Positions 17,948-26,529 of a stretch of 64,000 nucleotides of DNA are shown in pieces; the first letter of the stretch is position 1, and each line of letters starts with the position of its first letter. The position numbers and the translations under genes were made by a program. Source of the DNA: a bacterium (lineage in GTDB: Bacteria > Actinomycetota > Acidimicrobiia > Acidimicrobiales > CATQHL01). The notes beneath the pieces were generated by a model that saw only the letters and a program-made list of their open reading frames with translations, ran no database searches and was not told where the DNA came from. The DNA lies in assembly GCA_028824415.1 (NCBI GenBank), contig JAPPDX010000093.1, positions 19,156 through 83,155 on the forward strand, given 5' to 3'.

Positions 17948-19093
17948 TCAGCGGTAGAGGCGGCGCACCCGCCGGCCGATGTCGCAGACCACCTCATAGG
18001 GAATCGTGTCGAGCCGCACCGCAATCTCCTCGGCGCTGATGCTCTCGGAGCCCTGCCTGCCGATCAGGACGACCTCGTCGCCGGCCACCACGTCGCCGTC
18101 GGAACCGCAGTCCACCATGAGTTGATCCATCGTGACCACCCCTACCACAGATCGGCGCCGCCCCCTGATGAGGACCTCCCCGCCGAGCAGGCCGTAGTCG
18201 CGCCGTGCACCGTCCGCATAGCCGATGGGCACCGTCGCCACGCACGAGTCGGAGCTGAAGCGGTGGGCGAGCCCGTATGAGATCGCCTCGCCGGCGCGAA
18301 CGGTCTTCACATAGGACACCTCGGTCCGGAGCCCCATCGCGGGGCGCAGCCCGCCGAGTTCGCCATCCAGCCCGGCGCCCGGTGACAAACCGTAGAGGGC
18401 GATCCCCGCCCGGACCATGTCGTAGCGGCTGCGGCGACGGATCGGCGAGGTGTCGGGCCGGCCGGCGGAGAGCAGCAGCGCCGAATTGGCGGCGTGGCGC
18501 CGCAACGGACGCCGCACGCCGTCCCGGTCCGTCAACAGCGCCAGCACGTCCTCGTAGCGGCCGAGCTGCTCGTCGGTGAACGGGTTGTCCAGCTCGTCGG
18601 CGACGGCGCAGTGAGTCCAGACGCCCTCCAGCTCCAGGTCACTCTTGGCGACGATGGCACGCGCCAGCAGCAGGGCATCGTCGGGGTGCGCGCCGACGCG
18701 GTTCATCCCCGTGTCGATCTTGAGGTGCACAGGCAGGCGTCGAGCGGCGGAGGCGGCCGCCGCTGCCGCCGCGGCCAGGCCGACAGGGCTGTAGACCGAG
18801 GGGCGCAGGTCGTGCGCCACCACCTCCACCATCTCGTTGGGCCGCGGCTCGCTGAGCAGCAGGATCGGCGCCGTCACGCCCGCTTCGCGCAGTTCCACGC
18901 CCTCCTCCACGAGGGCGACCGCCAGCCACGTGGCGCCACCGGCCAGCGCGGCCCGCCCTGCGGCCACCGAGCCGTGCCCGTAGCCGTCGGCCTTGACCAC
19001 CGCACACAGCTCGGCAGGGGCCGCCCGGCGGGCGAGTTCGGCGGCGTTGGCCTCCAGGGCCTCCAGGTCCACGACGGCCGAGGTGGGGCGCAT
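17948..19093 (-). CDS. alr: Alanine racemase
   Basis: PLP enzyme (381 aa) interconverting L- and D-alanine for peptidoglycan precursors. The Schiff-base Lys is in VVKADGYGHGS near the N-terminus and the second catalytic base, Tyr, in ISYGLAHRF. TIM-barrel and C-terminal beta domains are both complete (PIGYADGARRDYG, VVGVVTMDQLMVD). ATG 19093 overlaps the nnr stop by one base. Confidence 0.96.
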   Translation of the reverse strand: MRPTSAVVDLEALEANAAELARRAAPAELCAVVKADGYGHGSVAAGRAALAGGATWLAVALVEEGVELREAGVTAPILLLSEPRPNEMVEVVAHDLRPSVYSPVGLAAAAAAAASAARRLPVHLKIDTGMNRVGAHPDDALLLARAIVAKSDLELEGVWTHCAVADELDNPFTDEQLGRYEDVLALLTDRDGVRRPLRRHAANSALLLSAGRPDTSPIRRRSRYDMVRAGIALYGLSPGAGLDGELGGLRPAMGLRTEVSYVKTVRAGEAISYGLAHRFSSDSCVATVPIGYADGARRDYGLLGGEVLIRGRRRSVVGVVTMDQLMVDCGSDGDVVAGDEVVLIGRQGSESISAEEIAVRLDTIPYEVVCDIGRRVRRLYR

Positions 19094-20541
19094 CAGTCGC
19101 TCCCGGACCCGCCGCCCAATCCCTGCCCCGCCGGCTCCAGCGTGGCCGCCAGAACGGCGGGGATCGCTCCGAGCAGATCGCCTCCGATGAGGCCGACGGG
19201 TGGACCGAGCGCACCGGCCATCCCATGCACCTGCGCGGCGAGCGCGGGTGCATTCAGCGGATCCGCACCCTGCGCCAGGAGGGCGCCGATCATCCCGGCG
19301 AGCACGTCACCAGTACCCGCGGTTGCCAATCGGGCGTCGCCCGAGGTCACGAAGCGGGCCGCTCCGTCGGGCGCGGCGACGACGGTGGTGGGTCCCTTGA
19401 GCAGCACGGTCGCTCCCGCTGCGGCCAGCGTCCGCGCCGCCTCCAAGCGATCGGCGCCGGGCCGGCAGCCCGCCAGCAATTCGTACTCCCCGTCGTGAGG
19501 CGTGAGTACCACCGGGGCGCGCGCCGCCGCCAGGACGGCCCCCAGGTCGCTGGCGAGCGCCGCCAGGGCGTCACCGTCCAGCACCAGGGGCACGGTCGCC
19601 CGCGCCACCAGTCCCCGCACCGCGGTCGCGGTCTGCGGATCTCTCCCCAAGCCAGGACCGACCACCAGTGAGCCGAACCGGGAGATGTCCAAGCGCTCAT
19701 GCCAGTTCGCGGCCGGCAACGGCCCGAAGACCACCTCGGTCGGGACCGACGCATCGGGCTCGCCGCCCGGCACCGAGAGGCGCACATATCCCGCCCCGGA
19801 CCGCAGCGCCGCCAGAGAGGCGAGAGACGCCGCCCCGCGCATTCCGGGAGAGCCGGCCACTACCCAGCAGGCGGAACGCCACTTGTGGGCATCGACTTCT
19901 CGCCGGGGCCAGAGGTCGGCCACGTCTGCCTCTGTCAACAGCTGCGCGGTCGCCGAGGTGACGTCCAGGCCGATGTCGGCGACACTGACCGACCCGGCCA
20001 GCCCACGACCCGGATGCGCCAGCAGACCCGGCTTAAGCGCTGCGAACGTCACGGTGCGTGTCGCCGCCAAGGCGCCGCCCTGCACCTGTCCCGTGAGCCC
20101 GTCCACACCGGAGGGGATGTCCACAGCCAGAACGTTTCCGGCACCTTCAATGCCTGCCGGCGGGGTCCAGGGCCGGTTCAGCCCGGTGCCGTAGGCGGCG
20201 TCGATCAGCAGGTCGCAGGGTGGGAGTTCGGCGGCGTCGGGAGCGATGACCCGGCACTCGGCACCGGCGCGCTGCAGGTGGCGGGCCGCGGCCCGGCCGT
20301 CGGCCCCGTTGTTGCCGCGACCGGCCACGATGGTCACCCGGCGCCCCGCCAGAGCCTTGCGGCGAGCGGCCGACGGTCGTCCCGCCTCCAGGACCGCCGC
20401 GGCGCCCTCGGTCGCCCCCGTGAGTAGCTCCACCGCCGCCACGGCAACCGCGGCGCCGGCCCGCTCCACCAGTACGTCGGTGCCTTCCGGGGCGACAGCA
20501 TCGATGGCCGCCATCTCGGCGGGCGTGACGACAGGAATCAC
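19093..20541 (-). CDS. nnr: Bifunctional NAD(P)HX epimerase/dehydratase
   Basis: Repairs hydrated NADH/NADPH. The N-terminal YjeF_N domain (NAD(P)HX epimerase, about residues 1-210) carries VTIVAGRGNNGADG. The C-terminal ribokinase-like dehydratase domain (about 225-475) carries AGSPGMRGAASLA, GPGLGRDP, LTPHDGEYELL and GTGDVLAGMIGALLAQG. The start is GTG 20541 (MIPVVTPAEMAAID). A second diverged copy of this start lies 101 bp upstream at ATG 20642, across a palindromic repeat (see findings). The track's longer N-terminus is read through that repeat. Confidence 0.94.
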   Translation of the reverse strand: MIPVVTPAEMAAIDAVAPEGTDVLVERAGAAVAVAAVELLTGATEGAAAVLEAGRPSAARRKALAGRRVTIVAGRGNNGADGRAAARHLQRAGAECRVIAPDAAELPPCDLLIDAAYGTGLNRPWTPPAGIEGAGNVLAVDIPSGVDGLTGQVQGGALAATRTVTFAALKPGLLAHPGRGLAGSVSVADIGLDVTSATAQLLTEADVADLWPRREVDAHKWRSACWVVAGSPGMRGAASLASLAALRSGAGYVRLSVPGGEPDASVPTEVVFGPLPAANWHERLDISRFGSLVVGPGLGRDPQTATAVRGLVARATVPLVLDGDALAALASDLGAVLAAARAPVVLTPHDGEYELLAGCRPGADRLEAARTLAAAGATVLLKGPTTVVAAPDGAARFVTSGDARLATAGTGDVLAGMIGALLAQGADPLNAPALAAQVHGMAGALGPPVGLIGGDLLGAIPAVLAATLEPAGQGLGGGSGSD

Positions 20542-20642
20542 GTCAGCGCATCCCCTGTCCCGGAGCCGGCGAGGGCCGACGTCCAGGAGCCTGGATCCCG
20601 GCCTCCGCCGGGATGACGATCGGGAGTGACGACAGGGATCAT
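20538..20642 (-). CDS. 34-codon mini-ORF between acpS and nnr, possibly a coupling relic
   Basis: ATG 20642 overlaps the acpS stop (ATGA) and the frame reads MIPVVTPDRHPGGGRDPG..., ending at TGA 20540-20538, which overlaps nnr GTG 20541 (GTGA). The first seven residues equal the start of Nnr. It is probably the original nnr start, now cut off by a repeat insertion, and may still serve to couple acpS and nnr translation. A functional peptide is unlikely. Confidence 0.4.
   Translation of the reverse strand: MIPVVTPDRHPGGGRDPGSWTSALAGSGTGDALT
20595..20614. repeat. REP-like palindrome inserted between acpS and nnr
   Basis: ATCCCGGC-CTCC-GCCGGGAT: perfect 8-bp stem with 4-nt loop inside an approximately 80-bp block. 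The block has the look of the dispersed palindromic repeats whose translations read RHPGGGRDPG or LDPGLRRDD in many genomes. Flanking 22-bp copies of the nnr start are at 20520-20541 and 20621-20642. Confidence 0.75.
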
Positions 20643-21049
20643 GCCGGGTCGTCGCTCCGGGCCTCCTGGGGCGGGGCAATCCCGTCGGCGGCGACGGCCA
20701 CCGCCACCGCCACTGCGGAAGTGGCCGTGTGGGAGAGGCTCAGATGCCACCCCGTCACACCGGCTCGCCGGGCTCGCGCTGCGGCACGGCCGTGGAGGCG
20801 CACCTCGGGTTTGCCGCCGGGGGCGCGCACGACCTCCATGTCCCGGAACGCCACATCCCCGAATCCGGCGCCGAGTGCTTTCATCACGGCCTCCTTGGCT
20901 GCGAAGCGTGCCGCCAGGCGCTCGGTGGGATCGGCACGGGCTTCGGCGTAGGCCCGTTCGGCGGGGGTGAAGAGTCGCTCGGCGACCGACGGGCGGCGCG
21001 CCAGCAGAGCGCCGAAGCGCGGCACGTCCACGATGTCGATGCCGATCAT
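20639..21049 (-). CDS. acpS: Holo-[acyl-carrier-protein] synthase
   Basis: Transfers 4'-phosphopantetheine from CoA to ACP, 136 aa. Mg-binding Asp in MIGIDIVDVPRF and Glu in RFAAKEAVMKALG are the family signature, with HLSLSHTATSAVAVA at the C-terminal end. ATG 21049 overlaps the glmS stop as ATGA. The last ~15 residues beyond the SHT motif are a non-conserved tail. Confidence 0.95.
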   Translation of the reverse strand: MIGIDIVDVPRFGALLARRPSVAERLFTPAERAYAEARADPTERLAARFAAKEAVMKALGAGFGDVAFRDMEVVRAPGGKPEVRLHGRAAARARRAGVTGWHLSLSHTATSAVAVAVAVAADGIAPPQEARSDDPA

Positions 21050-24000
21050 GGAGACCCCCTTCGCCAGCGCGCCGCAACGGTACCCAGGTCACCGACCAGG
21101 AGGTCCTCGGTGGGGACCTGCGCGAGCAGCGCCTCGTCGAAGGATGCCTCGGTCTCGGTGACCGCGTAGCGCAGGCGGCTGAACCGGTCCCGGTAGCGCC
21201 GGAGGACGTCGACGGCCACGGCGGGCTCCAGCCGCTCGTGCAGATCGACGTGCAGCAGCACCAGCCCGACCACCTCACCGCCCTTGATCTCGGGAACCAG
21301 CAGGATGAGGCGCCCGTCCCGCAGCCCCCGCGTCAGCAGCACCCGGCGCTCGCGGCTGACCTGGCGCTTGGTGCCCCGCAGGGCGGGATCGCGCCCGACC
21401 CGCGACTCGAAGGACGCCGCCACACCGGAACGGTCGGCAATCTCTATCCGCTCGCCGTCGATGACATAGCGAACATGGCCGGTGACCCGGACGACCGCCC
21501 GGTCCAACCCCGCCAGCGCGGAGAGGGTCTCGTAGCTGAGGCGCTCTCCGTCGGTGCCGGCGGCCTGGACGGCCTCGGCAAGAGGCACCCGCAGCAGCGA
21601 CTCCTCGCTGCGGGAGATCCCCACTGTGACCGTCTTGGCCTGATGGCGGATGGCGTCGACGGGACGGGTCAGCTCCTCGATGGCCTCGCTGAGAGCCCCC
21701 AGCAGCCGCTCCAGGATGCCCGCCGGTGTCCCCATCTCACCGAAGTCGATCTCGAACGCGCCCAGCGGAAGCACACCGAGGGCGTAACGGAACAGTGCAT
21801 CGAGCCGCAGCGCGGTCGCGGCGGGAAGGTGCCCGTCGTAGCCGCCGTCGCGCAGGCGGCTCCCGAACTGCTCCGCGCCGGCGGCGATCGCCGGCCCCAG
21901 AGCGGCGAGCATCGCCTCGGCGTCGGTGACGGCGCCGTCGGGCTCGGCATCCAGCGCGGCCTCGACGGCTCCCCGGGTTCGCCGCAGCGGCTCGGCGCAG
22001 GCGTCGATGGCGAGAGCCGCCTCATAGGAGAAGAGGTGGCCGGCCATCGTCGCCAGCACGAAGGCGAGGTCGGGGTGCACCACCGGCAGCAGCACCGACT
22101 CCCCGGCAGCGCGGACCAACTCGGCGTCGTCGCTGAACACAACCGGTGCACCGCGATGTGCCGCGTAGATGGCCACCTCCTTGGCGACGTCGCGGGCAGT
22201 GGAGCGATCGAGGCCCGCCGCGCAGACCAGGGTGAGAGGCTCTGCGGAGAGGTCGACGTGCTTCTTGTCCTCAGTGATGTCGCAGGCCACGGACCGATAG
22301 CACAACTCCGAGAGCTTGATCCGCACCTCCTCGGCGGCCAACCGGTTTCGGCCGTTGCCGACGGTTGCCCAGTGGCGCCGGGCCGGAACGAGCCGCTGAG
22401 CGATGTCGGCGATCCGCGGGCGCGCCGCCAGCACGTCGGTCATGGCGGCGGGCAGCTCTTCGAGTGCCGCCAGCAACACCGAGCGGCGCGCCGGGTCTCC
22501 CGGCAGCCCGAACAACTCGGCGGTGGCGTACGCCAGCAGGAAGCCTGCGGCCACCTGGGCGTAGAAGGCCTTCGTGGAAGCGACGCTCATCTCCACGTCC
22601 CGCCCGTCGGATGTGTACAGCACGCCGTCGGCGCGGGCGGCGAGATCGCTCTCGCGACGGTTCACCACCGCCACGACCCACGCACCACGCGCCTGGACCA
22701 GGTCGACGGTGCGGTTGGTGTCGGTGGTTGTCCCGGACTGGCTGATCGCCACGACCAGGTGATCGGACATGTCGTCGCGCAGATCGAACCCCGAGAATTC
22801 GCTGGCGCGGCGGCTCACCACCTCGACATCGGCACCGCACAACTCGGCACCGATGATCTCGGCGACGGCCCGTGCAGCCACCGCCGCAGTGCCCTGGCCG
22901 ATGACCACGATCCGGCGCGGTAACTCTCCGCCGGTAGGCAGGACGCCGTCGAGGGCAACCCTGCGGTCACCGGGCTCGCCGGCGATCCGGCCCGCCAGCG
23001 TCTTGGCGAACGACTCGGGCGATTCGCCGATCTCCTTGAGCAGGAAGTGCGGGTACTCCCTGCGGTCGATGTCCCGCGTCGTGATCTCCGCCCGGGTCAC
23101 CGCCGGCAGCGCCAACTCGGTGCCGTCATAGGACCAGCGAGCGACTCCCGACGTCTCGCCGGCGGCCGCGGCGTCCAGCCGGACGATCTCCCCCTCGGTG
23201 CCGTTGGACTCGCCGGCACCCTCGGCGGCGTCAAAGCGCAGGTAGTCGCCGGTCTGCTCCACGAGCCCGTACGGCTCTGAGGCCACCACGAAGGCATCGG
23301 GGGCGAGTCCCACGTAGAGCGCCTGACCGCTGCCCCGGCGAGCCAACAGCAACCCGCCGGGATCGCCGCTGCTCAGCGAGGCGACGGCATGGGATCCCTC
23401 GAAGCTCGCCACGGCCGTGGCGAAAGCCTCCCGGTCGGATTGGCCCGAGACCTTCAGGCGGCGGGCCAGACCCGGAACGACCCTGGCATCGGTCGTGACG
23501 GCCGGGGGATAGGACAGGTCGAAGCGGCTCACGACCGTGGCGTAGTTGTCGATGTCGCCGTTCACGGCCGCCAGGACCCAGGGCGCCCCGTCCGATGGCA
23601 GCGAGGCCACGGGATGGGCGTTCGGCTCGGTGATGAGTCCCACGCTGGCCCAGCGCGTGTGCGCCAGGACCGTGCAACGCGCCCCCGGTTGCGCCAGCGC
23701 GGCCCGCAGCACGTCATCGCCGGCCAGCGCCGCCCGCAGCACCCGCGTGTTGTCGCCCAACTCGCCGACCTCCACCGCCGTCTTGTGGACGTGCACCGTC
23801 ACGTTGGAGTCGCGCCAGCGGCTACCGGAGCGACCGAGCGGGTCGCCGGCGGCCGGGAACCCCACCGGCGGGCCGTCCGAAGTCACCATGACGGCGATTC
23901 CTGCCGAGTCCCTGCCGCGCACCTCCAGGCGGTCCAGCGCCGAGAGAGCCACCTGGATCGCCCACCACCCTGCCACGACTCCCTCCGTCGCCTCCGCCGC

Positions 24001-24303
24001 GTCTGCACCGAGGAGGTCCGCAATCGCCGCAGCGGTGGCCAACCGGTCCTCGCGAATGCTCCAGAGCGCATCGGCAAGAGTCGTTTCGTCCGCGTCGATC
24101 CGCTCGACGGCCGCCGCCACCTCCGCCCGCAAACCCGCCTCCCGCACCAGGCTGGTCAGCCCCGCCGGGCCGGCGAGTCGTCCCGCCACTGCACGAGCGT
24201 CGCCCCCCGTTGCGCCACCGCCGGCGAGCAACTCCAGGATCTCGGGCCCCGACGGCGCGGGGCGGCGGGGTGGGCGGCTGATGACCGCCACGATCCCGCA
24301 CAT
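21046..24303 (-). CDS. glmS: Oversized glucosamine-6-phosphate synthase-like protein (GlmS family)
   Basis: Amidotransferase/isomerase making GlcN-6-P from Fru-6-P and glutamine; 1085 aa against about 610 in normal GlmS. ATG 24303 exposes the nucleophile Cys2 (MCGIVAVIS). Between this and the next GATase motif (LEVRGRDSAGIAV) lies an extra helical insert of about 90 residues. The rest of the GATase (HTRWASVGLITEPNAHPV, NGDIDNY) and both SIS domains (AISQSGTTTDTNRT, SVASTKAF; TVGNGRNRLAAEEVRIKLSE) are present. There is further sequence before and after the canonical end (RPVDAIRHQAKTVTVG), including a tail of about 180 residues of unknown function. The gene overlaps glmM by one base, which supports the GlcN-6-P role. 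Confidence 0.85.
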   Translation of the reverse strand: MCGIVAVISRPPRRPAPSGPEILELLAGGGATGGDARAVAGRLAGPAGLTSLVREAGLRAEVAAAVERIDADETTLADALWSIREDRLATAAAIADLLGADAAEATEGVVAGWWAIQVALSALDRLEVRGRDSAGIAVMVTSDGPPVGFPAAGDPLGRSGSRWRDSNVTVHVHKTAVEVGELGDNTRVLRAALAGDDVLRAALAQPGARCTVLAHTRWASVGLITEPNAHPVASLPSDGAPWVLAAVNGDIDNYATVVSRFDLSYPPAVTTDARVVPGLARRLKVSGQSDREAFATAVASFEGSHAVASLSSGDPGGLLLARRGSGQALYVGLAPDAFVVASEPYGLVEQTGDYLRFDAAEGAGESNGTEGEIVRLDAAAAGETSGVARWSYDGTELALPAVTRAEITTRDIDRREYPHFLLKEIGESPESFAKTLAGRIAGEPGDRRVALDGVLPTGGELPRRIVVIGQGTAAVAARAVAEIIGAELCGADVEVVSRRASEFSGFDLRDDMSDHLVVAISQSGTTTDTNRTVDLVQARGAWVVAVVNRRESDLAARADGVLYTSDGRDVEMSVASTKAFYAQVAAGFLLAYATAELFGLPGDPARRSVLLAALEELPAAMTDVLAARPRIADIAQRLVPARRHWATVGNGRNRLAAEEVRIKLSELCYRSVACDITEDKKHVDLSAEPLTLVCAAGLDRSTARDVAKEVAIYAAHRGAPVVFSDDAELVRAAGESVLLPVVHPDLAFVLATMAGHLFSYEAALAIDACAEPLRRTRGAVEAALDAEPDGAVTDAEAMLAALGPAIAAGAEQFGSRLRDGGYDGHLPAATALRLDALFRYALGVLPLGAFEIDFGEMGTPAGILERLLGALSEAIEELTRPVDAIRHQAKTVTVGISRSEESLLRVPLAEAVQAAGTDGERLSYETLSALAGLDRAVVRVTGHVRYVIDGERIEIADRSGVAASFESRVGRDPALRGTKRQVSRERRVLLTRGLRDGRLILLVPEIKGGEVVGLVLLHVDLHERLEPAVAVDVLRRYRDRFSRLRYAVTETEASFDEALLAQVPTEDLLVGDLGTVAARWRRGSP

Positions 24304-25589
24304 CAGGCGGAGCTCCGTTCTACCTCGGCTGCCAGGCCCTCGGCCACCGCGGTGGCCTCTGCCTCGTCGGTGGCCTCGACCATGACGCGGATCAGCGGTT
24401 CGGTGCCCGAGCAACGCACCAGCACGCGGCCCGTCTCGCCCAGCGCCTCGCGCGCCCGCTCGACCGCTGGCTCGACCGCCGTCAGCACGCCGGCTGCATC
24501 ACCGCCGACGGACACGTTCCGCAGCACCTGCGGGTGGCGGGTCATGGCTTCGGCCGCCAGATCACCGAGGCGCGCGCCCCGGCGAACGGCGACATCGAGC
24601 AGCTGCACGGCCGTCAGCAGACCGTCGCCGGTGGTGGCGAGGTCCCGGAACACCACATGTCCCGACTGCTCCCCGCCCAACTCCCAGCCGCCGGCCTCGA
24701 GTGCGCTCAGAACATGGCGATCACCTACGGGCACCGTCACGACCTCGATTCCGGCCTCCGCCATGGCCCGGTGCAGGCCGAGGTTGCTCATGACGGTCAC
24801 CACCACCGTCGAACCCGCCAAGCGGGCCCGCTCGTGGCGGTCGGTCCCGCACAGGGCGATGATGCGGTCACCGTCGATCAGGCCCCGATCGTACGCCACC
24901 ACCCTGTCCCCGTCGCCGTCGAACGCCAGACCGATCTCGCCTGGGCCGGTCTCGGCGGAGATGAGGCTCGGGGAGGCGGCTCCGCAGCCGTCGTTGATGT
25001 TCCGCCCGTTCGGCTCGCAGGCCACGGTCCTCACCGCGGCCCCGAGGCGCCCCAGCAGCGCCGGCGCCAACTCCGAAGTAGCGCCGTTGGCGCCGTCCAC
25101 CACCAGGCGCAGGCCGGTGAAGGCCCCCGGCTCCACAGTGCTGGCCACCGCATCCAGGTAGGTCTGAAGCCGGCCGCCGGCGTCGGCGGCGGCTGCGGGG
25201 GATCCGGGCGTCTCGGCGGCGGACTGCAGGCCGGCGGCCACCGCTTCCTGCTCGCCGTCGCTGAGCTTGCGGCCACCGGGGCCGAAGATCTTCACACCGT
25301 TGTCCCGGTACGGGTTGTGCGACGCCGACACGACGATCCCCGGCACGCCGTCGCGGGCGCTGAAGAACGCCACCGCGGGCGTCGGAGCCATGCCCAGCAG
25401 GTCCACTCGGGTGCCGGAGAGACCGCGCAGCAACCCCTGCACGAGGTCGCCGGCGGAGGCTCTCGGGTCGTGGCCCACGACGACCCGCTCGCAGCCGAAG
25501 GTCGCGACGACTGCCGCACCGATGCGGGCGGCCATCTCCGGGGTGACGTCCCGGTACGCCCGCCCTCGAATCCCGTCGGTGCCGAACAT
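24303..25589 (-). CDS. glmM: Phosphoglucosamine mutase
   Basis: Isomerises GlcN-6-P to GlcN-1-P for UDP-GlcNAc synthesis (428 aa). Start MFGTDGIRGRA. The phospho-Ser loop is VVSASHNPYRDNGVK, the Mg loop DGDGDRVVAYD, sugar-binding GGEQSGHVVF, and the C-terminal phosphate loop RCSGTEPLIRVMVE. The TGATG overlap with glmS couples the two enzymes of the same pathway. Confidence 0.97.
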   Translation of the reverse strand: MFGTDGIRGRAYRDVTPEMAARIGAAVVATFGCERVVVGHDPRASAGDLVQGLLRGLSGTRVDLLGMAPTPAVAFFSARDGVPGIVVSASHNPYRDNGVKIFGPGGRKLSDGEQEAVAAGLQSAAETPGSPAAAADAGGRLQTYLDAVASTVEPGAFTGLRLVVDGANGATSELAPALLGRLGAAVRTVACEPNGRNINDGCGAASPSLISAETGPGEIGLAFDGDGDRVVAYDRGLIDGDRIIALCGTDRHERARLAGSTVVVTVMSNLGLHRAMAEAGIEVVTVPVGDRHVLSALEAGGWELGGEQSGHVVFRDLATTGDGLLTAVQLLDVAVRRGARLGDLAAEAMTRHPQVLRNVSVGGDAAGVLTAVEPAVERAREALGETGRVLVRCSGTEPLIRVMVEATDEAEATAVAEGLAAEVERSSA

Positions 25590-25634
25590 GGCCGAACCGT
25601 TGCGACAGCCCGCGCGCTCCGGCTGCCGGCTCTG

Positions 25635-26027
25635 CTACCTCTTGGAGTACTGCGGAGCCTTCCGGGCCTTCTTGAGCCCGTACTTCTTGGACTCCTTCTT
25701 GCGCGGATCCCGGGTCAGCAGGCCGGCCCGCTTGAGCTTCTCGCGGGAGTCGCCGTCGAGGCTCTCCAGGGAGCGGGCGATGCCGAGGCGCAGGGCTCCC
25801 GCCTGACCGGTCAGCCCGCCGCCGGTGATTGTGGCATCCACGTCGTACACCGAGGAGGTGTCAGTCACGCTGAGCGCCTCGGTGGCGTGCGAGCGATGCG
25901 AGGGCGACGGGAAGTAGTCCTCGATCTCTCGCCCGTTGATCACGATGTGCCCCTGACCCGGCCGGATGCGGACACGGGCGACGGCGCGCTTGCGGCGACC
26001 GGTGGCCTGCACGAGCGGCGGTGTCAT
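25635..26027 (-). CDS. rpsI: Ribosomal protein uS9
   Basis: 130-aa small-subunit protein whose C-terminal tail reaches the P-site tRNA. It starts at ATG 26027 (MTPPLVQATGRRKRAVARV), contains GGGLTGQAGALRLGIARSL and ends with the conserved KAPQYSKR. ATGA overlap with rplM. The track's 314-aa ORF includes an unrelated upstream frame. Confidence 0.97.
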   Translation of the reverse strand: MTPPLVQATGRRKRAVARVRIRPGQGHIVINGREIEDYFPSPSHRSHATEALSVTDTSSVYDVDATITGGGLTGQAGALRLGIARSLESLDGDSREKLKRAGLLTRDPRKKESKKYGLKKARKAPQYSKR

Positions 26028-26467
26028 GGTGTTCTCCTGCCCAGAGCCAGCGGCTGTGGACTCTGGGCCTCGTGGGGATGGGCGGGTCCGGCGTAGACCT
26101 TCAGCTTCCGCAGCATCTGCCGTCCCAGGCGGGTGTGCGGCAGCATCCCGCGTACGCTGCGGCGCACCACCTCCGCGGGACTTCGCCGCATCGCCTCGGC
26201 GAGGGTCTCCGAACGCAGTCCGCCGGGGTAGCCGGAGTGCCGGTACAGGATCTTCCGATCCGCCTTGCCGGCGGTCGCCACGACCTTGTCGGCGTTCACG
26301 ATGATGACGTGATCGCCGCAGTCGAGGTGCGGCGTGTACATCGGCTTGTGCTTGCCGCGGAGGACACGGGCCACCTCGGTGGCCAAGCGGCCGAGCACCT
26401 GTCCCTCGGCGTCGATGATCCACCAGGCGCGATCCAACTCTGATGCCTTGGGGCTGTACGTACGCAC
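26024..26467 (-). CDS. rplM: Ribosomal protein uL13
   Basis: 147-aa early-assembly large-subunit protein. It starts at GTG 26467 (MRTYSPKASELDRAWWIIDA) and contains VLRGKHKPMYTPHLDCGDHVIIVNA and GMLPHTRLGRQMLRKLKVYAG. There is no Shine-Dalgarno, but TATCCT lies 6 nt before the GTG, so it may have its own leaderless promoter inside the larger cluster. Confidence 0.96.
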   Translation of the reverse strand: MRTYSPKASELDRAWWIIDAEGQVLGRLATEVARVLRGKHKPMYTPHLDCGDHVIIVNADKVVATAGKADRKILYRHSGYPGGLRSETLAEAMRRSPAEVVRRSVRGMLPHTRLGRQMLRKLKVYAGPAHPHEAQSPQPLALGRRTP

Positions 26468-26473
26468 ACCGAA

Positions 26474-26479
26474 AGGATA
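26474..26479 (-). promoter_or_regulatory. Candidate -10 box, leaderless start of rplM-rpsI
   Basis: On the minus strand TATCCT, 6 nt, GTG 26467. The same TATCCT-6-GTG arrangement recurs before the polyprenyl synthase gene. Confidence 0.4.
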
Positions 26480-26529
26480 CGGGCTCACCGCCGGAAACGG
26501 CCCCCTGCGCAGGTCTGGGCGGACTTCGA

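Noticed and set aside
20538-21278. 246-aa minus ORF over acpS and the repeat
   Set aside because: Most of it is acpS in another frame; only the last 34 codons are of interest and are listed separately.
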